NCBI GenBank assembly: GCA_947069175.1
Contig: CAMTDV010000013.1
Coordinates: 30,817,857-30,881,856 of the forward strand
DNA: 64,000 nucleotides
Source of the DNA: Scalesia atractyloides
Taxonomy: Eukaryota > Streptophyta > Magnoliopsida > Asterales > Asteraceae
Reading direction: 5' to 3'
Each line of letters begins with the position of its first letter. Position 1 is the first letter of the stretch. The notes under the pieces are model-generated. The model made no database searches, was not told where the DNA came from, and saw nothing but the letters and a program-made list of their open reading frames with translations. Shown here in pieces: positions 33,053 through 45,269 of the stretch. The translations under genes and the position numbers were made by a program.

Positions 33053-33551
33053 AAACAAAATTTTGTTTTCCATGTGTAAATAGCATCAAAAATGTTTACA
33101 AAAAGTCAAAAATCCATCCTTAAAAATAGCTAAAATTGAAAATTTTCAATAAATCTCTAAAGTCTGCTCATAACCACTGTTTCTCCAAACCTCTGCTTGG
33201 AGTGAAAATCTACCGTTGCTGAAAGTGTATCCTCTATTGGTGAAACCACTGTTTTCCCATCCACTGATAGTGTAAAATCGCCACAGATCATTCCTCTGTT
33301 CAGAACCACTACTGGTATCCAGCAACGGTTTCCAAGCAATCATCTTCTATTATTTAATAGAGTTTACACGTGCACAGAGGTTAGCCATCAGATCTTTTGA
33401 AAACCGCTTCCATGTCAGCATTCACTTTTGACTTTATAAACCCTGTTTCATCTAAACAGAGTTCTACTTGTCGTTTCGATTTCAAAAATTCTCCATAAAA
33501 ATCTCCATTACTGTCATCTTCTTCCAAACCCTCAATAATCACTCTTCCATC

Positions 33552-36500
33552 ATGAATCTCATCATCAAAACTCCCCACAACTACCTTTCTTTACTCGAAA
33601 AAACAAATAATAGTACTTCTTTTCACTCCATGATCGATGTTCTACAAACATCATCATACAAGGATGTGTTACTAGCCAAGGCTCCAATCTATCTGGACAC
33701 CCTTTGAAAATTTGGGCAAATGCTGAAGTCGAGATTCAAAACAAAAAGCCTTTTGCTATAACGTCAAAGATTGGGCAGTCACTTGTTCAAGTTTCTTCAT
33801 CTACCATCTCCACCACATTTGGTCTTAATGACCTTGATGACCCCACTTCTTTCCCAAATAAAGATTTACCTATTGAATTCATTGAGCGTGGTTATAAAGG
33901 TCAACTGACAAGTATTACCATTTTTAAACCTGAATTTCCCGCTGGCATGAAATTCTTTTTCCATACACTTTTGTTATTTTGTCAGCCAAGACAACTGCTT
34001 TTAACGAAATACCTTTAAACATTCAGTACCTGGGTTATGCTATTTTAATAAAATCAAATTTTAACTTTTCCCATGTATTGTTTTCTGAATTGGTTGCAAA
34101 TTTTAACAACGTTAAAAAGGGTAAAGCTTTTCTGATACACCCTAGGTTGTTGAGTTTCTATTTACAAAAACAAGTTTCTGCAACGGATTTTCAACAAGGT
34201 GTCATCTGTGAAGTTGCCAGCCTTAAACATGAAACTTTTACTAGACTCTCAACTAAAAAACAGAAGGTTTTGAAAACAAAAGCAACAGAGACTGAGCAAA
34301 TTTTAACTACTACCACATCCACTGCTCCTTCTTCTGTTGTTGAGCCCACTGCTCGTGGTGAACATGACACTACAACCAGTGCTATGCAACCCCCACCAGA
34401 AAAACCCGAAAAGAAAACCACCAAATCTAAAAAGTCCACCAAACAACCCAAAACAGTAACTCTGGAAAATGAGATCCCAAATATTTTACCTATGACAGCA
34501 CCAAAGTCACATGAAACCACTGCTGCTACTTCCTCACAACAGATGGTCCAAAGATCTCCACCAACACCAGCTCCTCTTGTTTCCTCACAAAAGGAACAAG
34601 TTGTAAGCACTGGGACACCACACTATGAGGCAGATGATTCACTTGAACATCTGATCTCAAGCCCCTCTCCCAGGGCTATGTCTCTTTCTACTCCACTACC
34701 CACCTCTCCAATTCCTTCCACATTCTTACCCCTGTTTCAAGCTATTGAGAAAACTCATATTACAGGCAATCCCTCTCATTTACCTATCATTCAGAGTTTA
34801 ACTCCATCATTGACTAATCTAAGAAAACTCAATTAGCCAACCAAGAAACTGTTGAGGAGGCTACAACCCATGAGTTACATGTAACTCTTGGATGTAGTTC
34901 AAGTGAAGTAACTACTACAACTACTGGCTCTGTTGGATGTTGGTTACATACATAAGACTTCCTTAAAGGCAACAACTGCTGAGGCTACAATTATATCCTA
35001 TGAACCAGTTGGAAGTCCCCGATACCAAGAACAAGGGGCATTTGGTTCTGAAAACATTGAGATTCCTCATGTTGATGATCCAAATACAACTACCTCTGGT
35101 AGGAATTTAGATGATCCTATTCACTTAGGTGATAAATTAAAATACCAAGAATTGACAGAGAGAATCAATACCATGGAATCATCTATTGATGAAATCAAAT
35201 CCGCAATGAAACAAGTGCTTCAAAATTCTCAACCTCAACCATCCCCAACTCAAAATGTTGATGAGCAATGGAAAGTCGTTCAACCAATTATCCTAGCTCA
35301 GAGACAATTAGCAGACATTAGCATGAAACCCACATGAAATTGATCAGAAATATGTTCGAGGCTAGATACAAAGATACACAAGCAGACATTAAAGCTATAA
35401 AAGACCATTTGCTGAAAACTACTAGCTCTGCCCTGGTTATATTCTTTAAGATGAAATAGAAGATGATGCCAAAAGGGGGAGAAAGATAACTTGAAAGTTG
35501 CAACCTGATTCAACTATTAAATCAAAGGTGCAACAACAGCCAGAAACCACTGCTAGCACTACTGAAGCATCCGATGCAACTTTGGGAAAAAGGATTGATG
35601 AGACCCTAAACAAAGAAGCTGAAAGGATTGCTGATGAGAAGTAGAAGAGACAAGGTACACTTGAAGCTAAGCTTTAATGCCATTAAAGAAGAAAAAGGCA
35701 AACAGTTGGAAAAATAAGATGTTGGTATTTCAAGACAAAGAAAGTCTGCAAGAAAAGCAAGACAACCAACTGTCATCTCTTCTGCAACAACTGTTGAAGC
35801 TACTGCTGTTGTATTCTCTGTCCAGAAAAACCAAACAGATGTTGTGACAGCAGATGCTTGAAAAACAGATGTTTCTCGAACCACTGCCCTACTTACATTT
35901 GCAACATTAACCGAACCATTATCCACACCACCTCGAATTCATGTACATCCACCATCTCCCAAAATCAAATTCTAAGGCAAAAGGAAAACTTTTTTTGTTG
36001 TTGATGATGATGATGAGAGTCAATCACCACTCCCTGTATCATCACAATCCATTTCACAACCATCCTCATCACTACCATATCCTGAAACCCCATTTCCACC
36101 CATGCACCTATCATCTTCATTTCTTCCAATGGGTGCCTTATACCCTTTGGAACTTTTTGCTGTCAAAGGAGAAATAGAGGCTTTCTACAAGATAGAGGAT
36201 CCAAAACAAAGGCAATTTCCATCTCTTCTGGGGTATCGAAAGCCTAAGAATCTAGATGAATATCTGAAGTTAAAGGCTAGACAAGCTGAGACCATAGCAA
36301 AAGAACGATCAAAAGGTAAGGATGACAGGGATCTACAAATATCCATGCAATTTCAACTGAGCAAAGTGAGAAACATTGAAGAATTTGCTAAGGATTTGAG
36401 TAAGTATATGTCTGAAAATCCAACCACTGATGATCCAGAACTAAAGCAAGATTATCTTGATCATATAATGAAGTTCATGCCTTACAAAGCAACAAGGGCT

Positions 36501-37255
36501 CAATTTAAAGGCTGCTCTACAAATGAGCTGAAAGAAGAAATTGGAAGATCTATACCCTGCTCAAAGATCCTTCAAAGAGGCCTACTTCTCCTGTTTGGAA
36601 AAAGGCTAAGCCTGAAAGCCAAGACCATGCTAAAGATCAAAAGAATGAAAGCCGAACTTGTTAGTGCTCAATATGGAACAACAAGGCAAATTGTTGGGTG
36701 GTCTGAATCTAAAGTTGTTGATACCTACAGAAGACTGAAAGAGCTAAGAAAGAAAGATCCTTCTATCCTAAGAAAGCCAATCTATTCTCAAACAACCACT
36801 ACTCCTTAACAGACCCCTGCTTCTAAAAGATCATCTTCAACATCTGTCTTACCCACAATTGCCTTAAATCAAGCAAAGAGGCAAAAGCAAATGGAAGAAG
36901 AGGATTAAAGGTTGCATGAAGAATTAAGAAAGGAGGGGATTAAGAACCAATGTTATACCATACTGATGCTGCAAGTGATAAGCTTATGATCACACTTTCA
37001 ACACTTGTAAGCAGACCCATCTCACCAAACTCATCACAAATAACCCTACTCCCAAGAAAACCATCTGACTCAAAAATTCTAAAATTGAAGTCATCCATAG
37101 ACACCCATGAATTAACACTGCTCATGTCAGATGTTAGAGCTCAAAAGATAAGAATGGAGGATCATATGGTCTGGATGTAGCTCACCTCCAAGACCTGCTG
37201 AATCTTGAGCTTGAAAGGGATGTAGATGATATGATTGCCCTGGACTTTAAACTTC
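33552..37255 (+). pseudogene. Accessory ORF downstream of pol in element D, broken
   Basis: Frames at 33552-33707, 33704-34018, 33979-34836, 34933-35337, 36102-36809 and 36950-37180 follow each other between RNase H and the PPT. They seem to be one former gene of over 1000 codons. N-terminal globular part: FGLNDLDDPTSFPNKDLPIE, then FFFHTLLLFCQ and FNFSHVLFSELV. It is followed by a Thr/Pro/Lys-rich region (about 34260-34720), a predicted coiled coil (ELTERINTMESSIDEIKSAM, near 35151) and a second charged, largely helical region (36102-36809). Element C has a similar ORF in the same place. It corresponds in position to the env-like ORF of SIRE-type elements, but I see no clear signal peptide or transmembrane anchor. 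Function unknown. Confidence 0.55.
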
Positions 37256-37330
37256 AATTCAAAGGACAAATAAGGGAATCATTGATGAGGAATAAAGATC
37301 TGTAATAAAGCTTTTGTTTTGGCATCATCT

Positions 37331-37342
37331 GTTCTAGGGGAT
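37331..37342 (+). other. Polypurine tract of element D
   Basis: GTTCTAGGGGAT directly precedes the 3' LTR; the same CTAGGGG core occurs in C. Confidence 0.6.
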
Positions 37343-37875
37343 TGTTAGAATTGAACCCTGATAGAAAGCCAAAATATATCACAACCTCTGATCCTAATAA
37401 TAATAAAACATCTGTTAGAGTCAAGCTCTGCTGAAGACAAAATGTCAAAGGTCTGCCATAGCAAAACACTGTTGAAGACTAAAGCTAAAGTTTTACCAAG
37501 GCAAAACTCTATTGAAGTCTGCCAAGGCAAAACTATGTTGAAGACTAAAGCTAAAGGTCTGCCAAGACAAAACTCTGTTGAAGACTAAAGCTAAAGGTCT
37601 GCCAAGGCAAAACTCTGTTGAATGCCAATAGAGGATTTCTCATCGGTGTTTTCTATCAGTCTTTGTAATGTTTAGTTATAGCAGTGGTTAGCTTAGCAGA
37701 TATTGTAAGTTTGTTAATTTTGTTAGATGTCGCTTTCCTGCTGACATCATCATAAGATGCTCAGTGGTTAGAATTTTTGTATAAATAAGCACAGTGCCTG
37801 TACTGTTCTATCTGATCACTTTTCAACATTTATCAATCTAATATTCTTCTTTACATTATATACGAACAAATCAGT
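37343..37875 (+). repeat. 3' LTR of element D, interrupted by E
   Basis: It starts TGTTAGAATTGAACCC and follows the 5' LTR, including the 40-bp repeats (about 37430-37620) and the TATA box. It breaks after AACAAATCAGT, where the 5' LTR continues GATCTTAGG. TCAGT (37871-37875) is thus the target site of E. The copies differ by several substitutions and by small indels in the repeat array. Confidence 0.85.
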
Positions 37876-40748
37876 TGTAACACCTCGAAAACTTCGCGTC
37901 GGTAATATACCGACATGTGTACATGCCCTCGGACAACACCTCAAATGAGTTAGCCACCCAACTAACCTAAAAAAAGTCCAAAATTCACAAAATTTCTTTT
38001 ATACCTAAGGTAACCTACGGTCTGGGACCGTAGGCTATGGTTTAATGTTGCTGAATCATTTTTACATTGACCGTAATCTACGGTCTAGCGACCGTAACCT
38101 ACGGCAGGCCCTGAAACCTTAGTTTTTTTACCATTTTAACTTTTAGTAAATGACCCAAAGGCCCCTGGACTTTGATATTTTCATATTACTTGTTTAATCA
38201 AGCCACTTTTGGACCCGAACGTCTCTCGGTTGAGACAATATCTTTTGATTCACCATCCTTGAGCATTCCGCTTCTTCACCGAACCATTAACCTTACTAGT
38301 TTTAGTAAATTAACCCACGAAACCATAAGTATTCGTATCTTCCATGTTTAAGCTAGTAAATACTTATAAGTCGTAAAAACACCTAGTGTGACACCCGTTA
38401 ATGTTCGATTATTCGTACTCTTCTTCAATACATCTCGTGTTGAATAAAAAGAACTAGTTGTGTCATTATGTCATGGAATATAAGTCAAGGGATAATTCAT
38501 GACATTTAACAAAACTATTTTTGAGGGACTAAATGTGTCAAAACCCCAATTTTATGTCAAGTTGCCACCAAGCCTACAAATTGCCACACCTTTGCAACTC
38601 TTGACACCTTGCTAGACACTTGTGAAGATCCTACAACACCTCTAACACCTGGCTTCATCCTCCCACACTCTCTTGCACTATAAATAGCCCATTAGACTCA
38701 CTTATTATGTGCTCATTCACTCTTTTTCCTCTCTATTACACTCCTGGAAGTTCCTGACCATTTAGGAGCTTCCCATTGAGTTCTAAGTTTCTCTTGGATC
38801 ACTTGTAAGTTTTCCATCTCTTCTCTTTTCTTTTTATAGGATTTCAGTAGCAAAAAGTCAAGCATTTTCGAAAATGCCTTGACTTTCGGTTAAGACCATT
38901 ATGGTCTAGCCATTGTTCAAAATGAACATGGCTAAGTGATCGTAATTAGGAAGGTATTAATCCCTTAAAAGGGCACCTCCTAATGATCACGTTTACTAGG
39001 TCAATTGACGGGTCAAAGTTTATGTTTTAAAAAGTCAAACGGGTCAGAATCATAAATATTATAATCTGAGTTTATGCACAAGTTCCGCTAGCATGTCAAA
39101 CTTGACTAAAATGCCCTTTTACATAAAACAAGGTTTTAATCAACAACGAACTTGCAAATGAATTACCTACTGATATGTTTATATAATTAACATATTATGA
39201 TGTTATTATTCTGATCATAAACTAAGTTTTATTACAATATCGTAATTTATATGTTTAAAAGACCAAAATGCCCTTTAGGTGCATAGTTTGGTCCTACACC
39301 ATAAATCACACTTATGTGTGCTATCTTACTGATAATATATTCCAAATTAAGTATTTTTCCGAAGTGTTATGATCATAACATCAGAATATATGCAAGTTCC
39401 TTTTATACGACATATAATGGTCAAAACACCTTATAAAGCGTAGTTTCGTTCTAAAACCTCAACGGGCATATAAGATGATATCCTACTGATATTACAACTT
39501 ATTTAAAGTATAATGACATATAGAACTTGTTCATGACAAATCCGGTTACCCATTATCGCTTTTATGCGTACGGTTAAGTATATGTAACTAGTTTACGAAA
39601 ATTAACCTAAACGGGTTTAACCTCATCATTTTAATCTCAAATTCTAGAATGTTAATTGTTTACCCATGACATACAAGTCTTAAGTACTTGTTGGGTTTAA
39701 ACTACATTCTATCCGGTTATCGCTTAATCTAGCTTATTGTACCGTTTTGATCCTTTAAGCTACTCGGTCTAAGTCTATGACTTAAATAGGACCGTTAGCA
39801 TTCTAATTGGTTAGCTTATGCCATTATTCCAAACTAAAGCCTTCCAGTAATGCTATTTGCACTTATCTAATTGTTTAAATGGCTGAGTTAATATAAACTT
39901 GCATTTAAATAAAGTACTAGCTCAGGTAAATACTCTTGACTTATTTTCCCTATACGGGCTTAGGTTACGGCAAATTATTACCGCTTGGTCGGAAATGGGA
40001 TCAGTCAAATGCTGAATTGTGGCTAGTAAATCCGCATATTACGTTTTGATAAGTTTTGTTTGATAACTTAAACATTGGAGGTTAACGATCGTGTCATGGA
40101 TATCATCGGCTCATTTAAGTTACTAATGGCCCCGACCAAAGCACAGGGTGTAGGCATACACTCGACAGATGCGAAGGCTAAAATATTTTTACCCACAAGT
40201 TGGGGATAACTCCTTTGTGGTTTCAAAAGTGGTGTGTCAGTTAATCATGTCTCGGTCTCTTTATTGGGCCCCATATGTATTAACAAACATGTGAATCTGT
40301 TAACAAGGTTATAAGTATAACTTTCCTAAGTTATAAAAGATTTTTCGTGCCCTGTGCACTTAAATCAATTTTTAAAATGTTTTCAAAACGAGTCAGTTAA
40401 TTGTATTTACCAACGAACAGCTGACGTATTTTAAAAAGACTAAGTTGCAGGTACAATACGAAATAGGCTGGAAGCTGCTTGGTATTGATATAAGAGGATC
40501 TTGAAAATCCTTAGATCTGCCCTAAAGTCTAATGTTCATCTTTTGTATATTACACGATTCGCCTGTGGATCTTTCATTACAAGCCGTCTGTTTATTATTT
40601 TCAAACTTTGAACATTTTGGTTTGTAATAGTATTTTAACTCCAAGACTTCCGATGTCCTATGTTAATTGACTATGATATCATCAACTTACGTCACATTAC
40701 TCCCCACTCGGGCCCACCGAGGTTTGGTTGGAAATGCGGGGTGTGACA
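37876..40748 (+). repeat. 5' LTR of element E (2873 bp)
   Basis: It runs from TGTAACACC to GTGTGACA, directly before the primer site. It has four 15-bp dyads of form ACCGTA-N3-TACGGT between 38007 and 38105, and a TATAAATA box at 38689-38696. The 3' LTR (59483) is clearly diverged from it. No ORF of note is present. Confidence 0.85.
38689..38696 (+). promoter_or_regulatory. TATA box in the E LTR
   Basis: TATAAATA in a context CACTATAAATAGCCC. The corresponding position of the 3' LTR (about 60281) has been mutated to TGTACATA. Confidence 0.6.
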
Positions 40749-40751
40749 GGT

Positions 40752-40764
40752 TGGTATCAGAGCC
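40752..40764 (+). other. Primer binding site of element E
   Basis: TGGTATCAGAGCC three bases after the LTR end, exact match to the initiator tRNA-Met complement. Confidence 0.85.
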
Positions 40765-40919
40765 AACGTTTGAGAGAATTAAACACTAGCCTTTTCTGTT
40801 TATCTCAAACTTATACAATAGCACATTCCTTAGACTTTCGAGTCTAGGCTTTGACCTAGGATTACTCATCTCATTATTAAGATATTATTATTGTTTTGAG
40901 TTGAATTTTTAATAGAAAT

Positions 40920-42026
40920 ATGCCACCAAGATTCAGAGGACAAAGTGGAAGAGGAAAAGGTCCAATGAGAGGAGGACCATCGGGGCGCATCCCTTCACAT
41001 CCTCACAACTCAAATTCTCATCAAGACTCGAGAGATTCATCTCCTTGGCAACCAACAAGACATTCTATTTCTAATAAATATTCGCCCCCAAACTCCCAAA
41101 ATTCTTACCATTCACACCACTCTCATCACTCCCATCATCCACACCACTCTCACCATTCCCATCATTCCCATTCATATTCATATCATGAAGAGTTTATCCC
41201 ATATCTTTATTTTAACCCACCTCTAGCTGATAAGAATCAGTTGGATCAACCAAATCCTATGGACGAGGACTCCGACCGAAGATGCTACCTTCAGGATCGC
41301 ATGGGCACCCCATTGAAATATCTAGCGGTTCTAACTCTTAGCAGGATCACCTTATCAAGGTCCTAATGAATGGGACCAGTATTGGAGTCAATTCACTTTT
41401 GTTAACATTCCTTCGTACCACTCTCCAACACCGCCTCCTACATAGGAAGACGTCCAAATGGAACCGGCAGAGCAACCTCAGCCACCACCTGAGCCACCAA
41501 GGAGGAAACGTGGAGCACGTATGTTGGTGCGTGCGGGACAATGGTCGGGTTCGCTACCACCATTACCCAAAACCTACCCTACCATTCATGAGGACCCACA
41601 AATGGGTGGACCCTCCAATACTTCACATGTGGTGGAACCAACATCACCACATGTGGTTCAAACACCACCATCGGGTTTTAATAACCCTATTCCTACATAT
41701 CCGGATACATCTGGATATAATCCTTTTAACCCAACTACGCCGATAAACTTAGACTACCAGGCACTATCACATGACCCTTATATGCAAGCGGTCATGCATA
41801 ATGCACTTTACCCGTCTCCTTTCCCACCTGCTTATCCACCTACTGGATACCCTAGTATCCTGTTGTACCTCAACCACAACCACAACCTCCGCCACCTCTT
41901 GAGGCAATTAATGAGGCCTTGGAATGGGTGAAAGAAATGCAACAACAGGCTGAGAAGACAGAAAAAAAGACAAATAAGTTCTTCAAGAAGCTTTCCAAGT
42001 TAGTTAAGGGAAAGAAGGTCGAGTGA
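40920..42026 (+). pseudogene. Histidine-rich upstream ORF of element E, frameshifted
   Basis: The ATG at 40920 (MPPRFRGQSGRGKGP) starts 155 bp after the primer site. The basic Gly/Arg start is followed by a His/Ser repeat (SHHSHH units, about 41103-41190). A frameshift follows at about 41330-41460, then a Pro-rich frame 41458-41931 (PPEPPRRKRGARM, later YPPTGYPS). A last shift leads to a Lys-rich amphipathic tail (EKTEKKTNKFFKKLSKLVK) ending at the TGA 42024-42026. It is separate from the conventional gag that begins at 43447. I recall similar ORFs in gypsy elements of Asteraceae, usually labelled hypothetical. It may be an RNA-binding accessory or gag-like protein; that is inference. Confidence 0.5.
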
Positions 42027-43446
42027 AGTCTCTTCTATGTTATTTCCTTAGTCCCTACGTGGACATGTTATTTCCTTAGTCCCTACATGGACATGTTATT
42101 TCTTTAAGTCCTTACATGGACAATTAGTTTTATTTATTTATTTCAAGTATTGTAATTTCCTAATGTCATTTAATAAAATATTTGGAATTATATATATATA
42201 TATATATTATGTATGTATGTATGTATGTATATGTAATCATCATATCGTTTTCAAGCGATCGAATCGATTTTAACTCGAAATTTATGATCTGCTATATAAT
42301 TCCAAAAGATCTTCTTAATGGTTTTGGTTAGCCAAATGGCAAAGTCCATATTAATTGGCCAATTTATAAAAGATAGTTAAGGATGAATAGCCTTCTATCA
42401 TGATAGTAAAGGAAGATTAATCCTTCTATCCAGAGGTGGTGGACTATGTTCAAGCCTCCAAGTCGTTAAGGTCAATGCGACCGTGACTATTATTAATCAA
42501 CCATTAAGATAATTTTGTGTTAACATTCAAGAAATATTAATACTCCTGGCAGTGTGACTTGAGGAACCACACTAGCCGTCTAGATGAATTGACTACATCC
42601 TAACCTTATAGCCTATGCGATGATAATATTAAACATCCATTAGTGATGTAGTGTCTAAGGGCCATAATTAAACATCCATTAGTTATGTAGTGCCTACGGA
42701 CCATAATTAAACATCCATTAGTGATATAGTGCCTACAGGCCATAATTAAACATCCATTAGTGATGTAGTGCCTACGGGCCATAATTAAATATCCATTAGT
42801 GATGAAGTTCCTACGGGCTATAATTAAACACCCATTAGTGATGAAGTGCCTACGGGCTATAATTAAACATCCATTAGTGATGAAATGCCTACGAGCTATA
42901 ATTTAACATTCATTAGTGATGATTTGCCTAAGAGCAATACTGTATTGTCAATTAAGATAATGATAGTTGTAACCTTATGGTTCCCTGTCCAAGGTGGTGT
43001 ACTTGCATCCTGTTATAATCCTTTTTCTAAATTTAGAAAAATTGAATTTATGATCAATAAGATCATGACTAATATCATCAATACGATAATTATCTATCTT
43101 GACATCTTAGGAGATGTTAATTGATCTATTATATTATTTTGCCTACGGGCCATATTATATTGTCAAATATGACCATGACAGTTGTGACTTTATGATCCAT
43201 TGTCTAATAGTATATGGACTACGTCCAAATTTAGAAAGCCTTTTATGGTCCCTTGAGACCTAGGCTAAATATAACTAAATATCTCAAAGAACATTCATTT
43301 AAAATGTTAAGACTGACAGTTGTGATTCTATGCACACTAGTTCAAATAGGCAATGGATTTATATATCCAAACCTTACAGCCTATATGGTTATTAATACCA
43401 TGGCTAATATAAATTTAACTTAAAACTTCGTACCAAAACATCAGAG
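42027..43446 (+). other. Non-coding spacer of element E with tandem repeats
   Basis: Three copies of a unit TTATTTCCTTAGTCCCTAC (42048-42121) come first. A TA/TATG microsatellite follows (about 42188-42230), then an array of eight 39-bp units with the core CATCCATTAGTGATG (about 42626-42930). The rest has no feature; the ORF at 42885-43124 is a reading of the repeat flank. Confidence 0.75.
42626..42930 (+). repeat. 39-bp minisatellite, about eight units
   Basis: The unit ATTAAACATCCATTAGTGAT-GTAGTGCCTACGGGCCATA is repeated about eight times with increasing divergence to the right. It lies between the upstream ORF and gag of element E. Confidence 0.85.
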
Positions 43447-44635
43447 ATGGCTAATTCAGATGAGGCACAAAGTAGTCGCCGTGATAATAGTACTAACAAA
43501 GCTGAAAATATAGCCAGCAATATTGATGATTTTCAAGCTCGCATTGATGCAGCTGTTGGAAAGACCACAGAAAAACATAAGGAATCGAGCGCTACTCGCT
43601 CCAAACCTTTATCTATTCCACCATCATCAGCTCGAAAGGAGAGCTCTGTTCACTCATCGAATGCGAGGAGTGAACCAAAGAAACTAGAATTTAATGATAG
43701 GTCCTGTTCTTCTAAAGACAGATGTACCTATAAGTACTTTATCTCCTGCAAGCCTCGAGATTATAATGGAGAAAAAGGAGCTATATAAAAATGGCTTGAT
43801 CAAAAGGAAACTATTGTAAATATCAGCGGTTGTGCTGATGAGCATGTGGTGAAGTTTGTATCCTAATCCTTTAATGGCGATGCCCTAATATGGTGGAAGG
43901 CTATGGTCCAGTTAACAGGTAAGGTACACTTGTATAACTTGGGATGGACCAAGTTTGCGGACCTTGTAAAGGAAACTTACTGCCCACCTCATGAGGTGGA
44001 GAAGATAGAGTCGGATTTTCTGACTCTTACAATGAAAAATCTTGATTGTCGGAAGTATGTTACCGACTTTAATTCCTTATCCAGATTAGTATCTTATCTG
44101 ATCTCACCTGAACCCAAACGCAATACGCGTTTCATAAATAGGTTAGCACCTTAGATTAATGGCATGGTGAAGGCTGCTCAGCCTACTACTTATAGATCTG
44201 CTGTTGACCTATCCTCTCTCTCTCTCTCTCTCTCTCTCACTCACTTTAGATCTAGTGAGACAAAAGTCATTCAAGTCTGAGATTGACGGGAAAAGGAAGA
44301 GAGACGATGGTAACTCCCACAGATTTAATAAAATGAATAAGGGAGGATTTGGGTTCAGAAGGAACCAAGATAGGTCGGGCGAGAAGCCGACATGCAAGAC
44401 TTGCAACCGCAAGCACTGGGGACATGTAATTTTGACCCACAGGTTAAACCCTATGGTATCTGCAAGAAAAGGGGGCATAAGACCCTGGAATATAAGGATT
44501 TTAAGGATGTCGTCTGCTACGGCTGTAATGGAAAAGGGCATATTAAGACTAACTGCCCTAAGAATCCTAAGAGTAACAATGCAAGCCTGGAGAGGCCAAG
44601 ATAGGAAATGCTCGTGCTTTCCAGATGAATGCTAG
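43447..44635 (+). pseudogene. gag of gypsy element E, broken
   Basis: The frame 43447-43788 begins MANSDEAQSS and reaches the conserved retrotransposon gag start CTYKYFISCKP. Stops follow near 43786 and 43864. The frame 43903-44154 covers the rest of the gag domain (FADLVKETYCPPHEVEKIESDF). A TC microsatellite (about 44213-44238) has expanded inside the gene and gives a false Ser-Leu run. The zinc knuckle CYGCNGKGHIKTNC is encoded near 44517-44558. Gag would form the particle. The gene cannot make one protein. Confidence 0.8.
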
Positions 44636-45269
44636 AGAGGCTGTTAATGACAACGTCATAACAGGTACATTCCTCATCAGTGACGTATATACTAGAGTTC
44701 TTTTTTATTCGGGTGCATATAAGTCCTTTGTAGGCCACAAGTTTAGTAAGCTATTAAATTTACCCATAAGAACCCTAGACATAACTTATGAGGTAGAACT
44801 TGCTGACGGAACCTTAGAAACAGCGACTTCCATTCTTGATGGATGTTTTATATCCATTAAGAATCACTCTATTCCTATATCTCTTCTGCCAATGAAATTG
44901 GCAGGGTTCGATGTAGCCTTAGGCATGGATTGGTTATCTCATAACCAAGCTTGCATTGCCTATGATAAGAAACTCACCGAAGTTAAAACCCCATCTGGTG
45001 AAATGCTCACCATTATTGGAGATTCACACTATGGATTGCCAGACAAAGTGTCATTGCTTAAGGCATCCAAGTGTCTAGGGAAAGGTTGTGTCATTTACAT
45101 GGCACAAGTAACTATTAATGAGCCAAAGCCAAAAATTGAAAACCTTTCAGTCATTTTGGAATATCCCGATGTTTTCCCTGAAGAATTGCTGGCTCTACCT
45201 CCAGATTGGCAAGTGGAGTTTAGGATTGACATCCTACCAGGAGCGGCACCTGTTGCAAGAGCTCCGTAG
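44625..45269 (+). pseudogene. Protease and RT start of gypsy element E
   Basis: A 214-codon open frame holds the retropepsin domain and the segment that leads into RT (EYPDVFPEELLALPP). The catalytic motif normally D(T/S)GA reads YSGA (44706-44717), so the active Asp is lost by a one-base change of GAT to TAT. The second conserved segment, VALGMDWLSHN, is intact near 44910-44945. A TAG at 45267-45269 ends the frame after PVARAP. The protease would mature Gag-Pol; here it should be inactive. Confidence 0.8.

Larger units (their letters stand above)
25811..37875 (+). mobile_element. Element D: full but decayed copia element
   Basis: Order: 5' LTR, tRNA-Met primer site, gag with zinc knuckles, protease, integrase, RT, RNase H, long accessory ORF, purine tract, 3' LTR. 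All coding parts have stops or frameshifts. The 3' LTR is interrupted at 37875 by gypsy element E; its remainder would lie beyond the right edge of the window. The extra ORF after pol suggests a SIRE/Maximus-type copia lineage. Confidence 0.88.

Noticed and set aside
34191..34610. 139-codon minus-strand ORF
   Set aside because: Shadow of the Thr/Pro/Lys-rich part of the accessory ORF of D.
42626..42930. CRISPR-like array
   Set aside because: Units are contiguous with no unique spacers, and the DNA is from a plant; it is a minisatellite.
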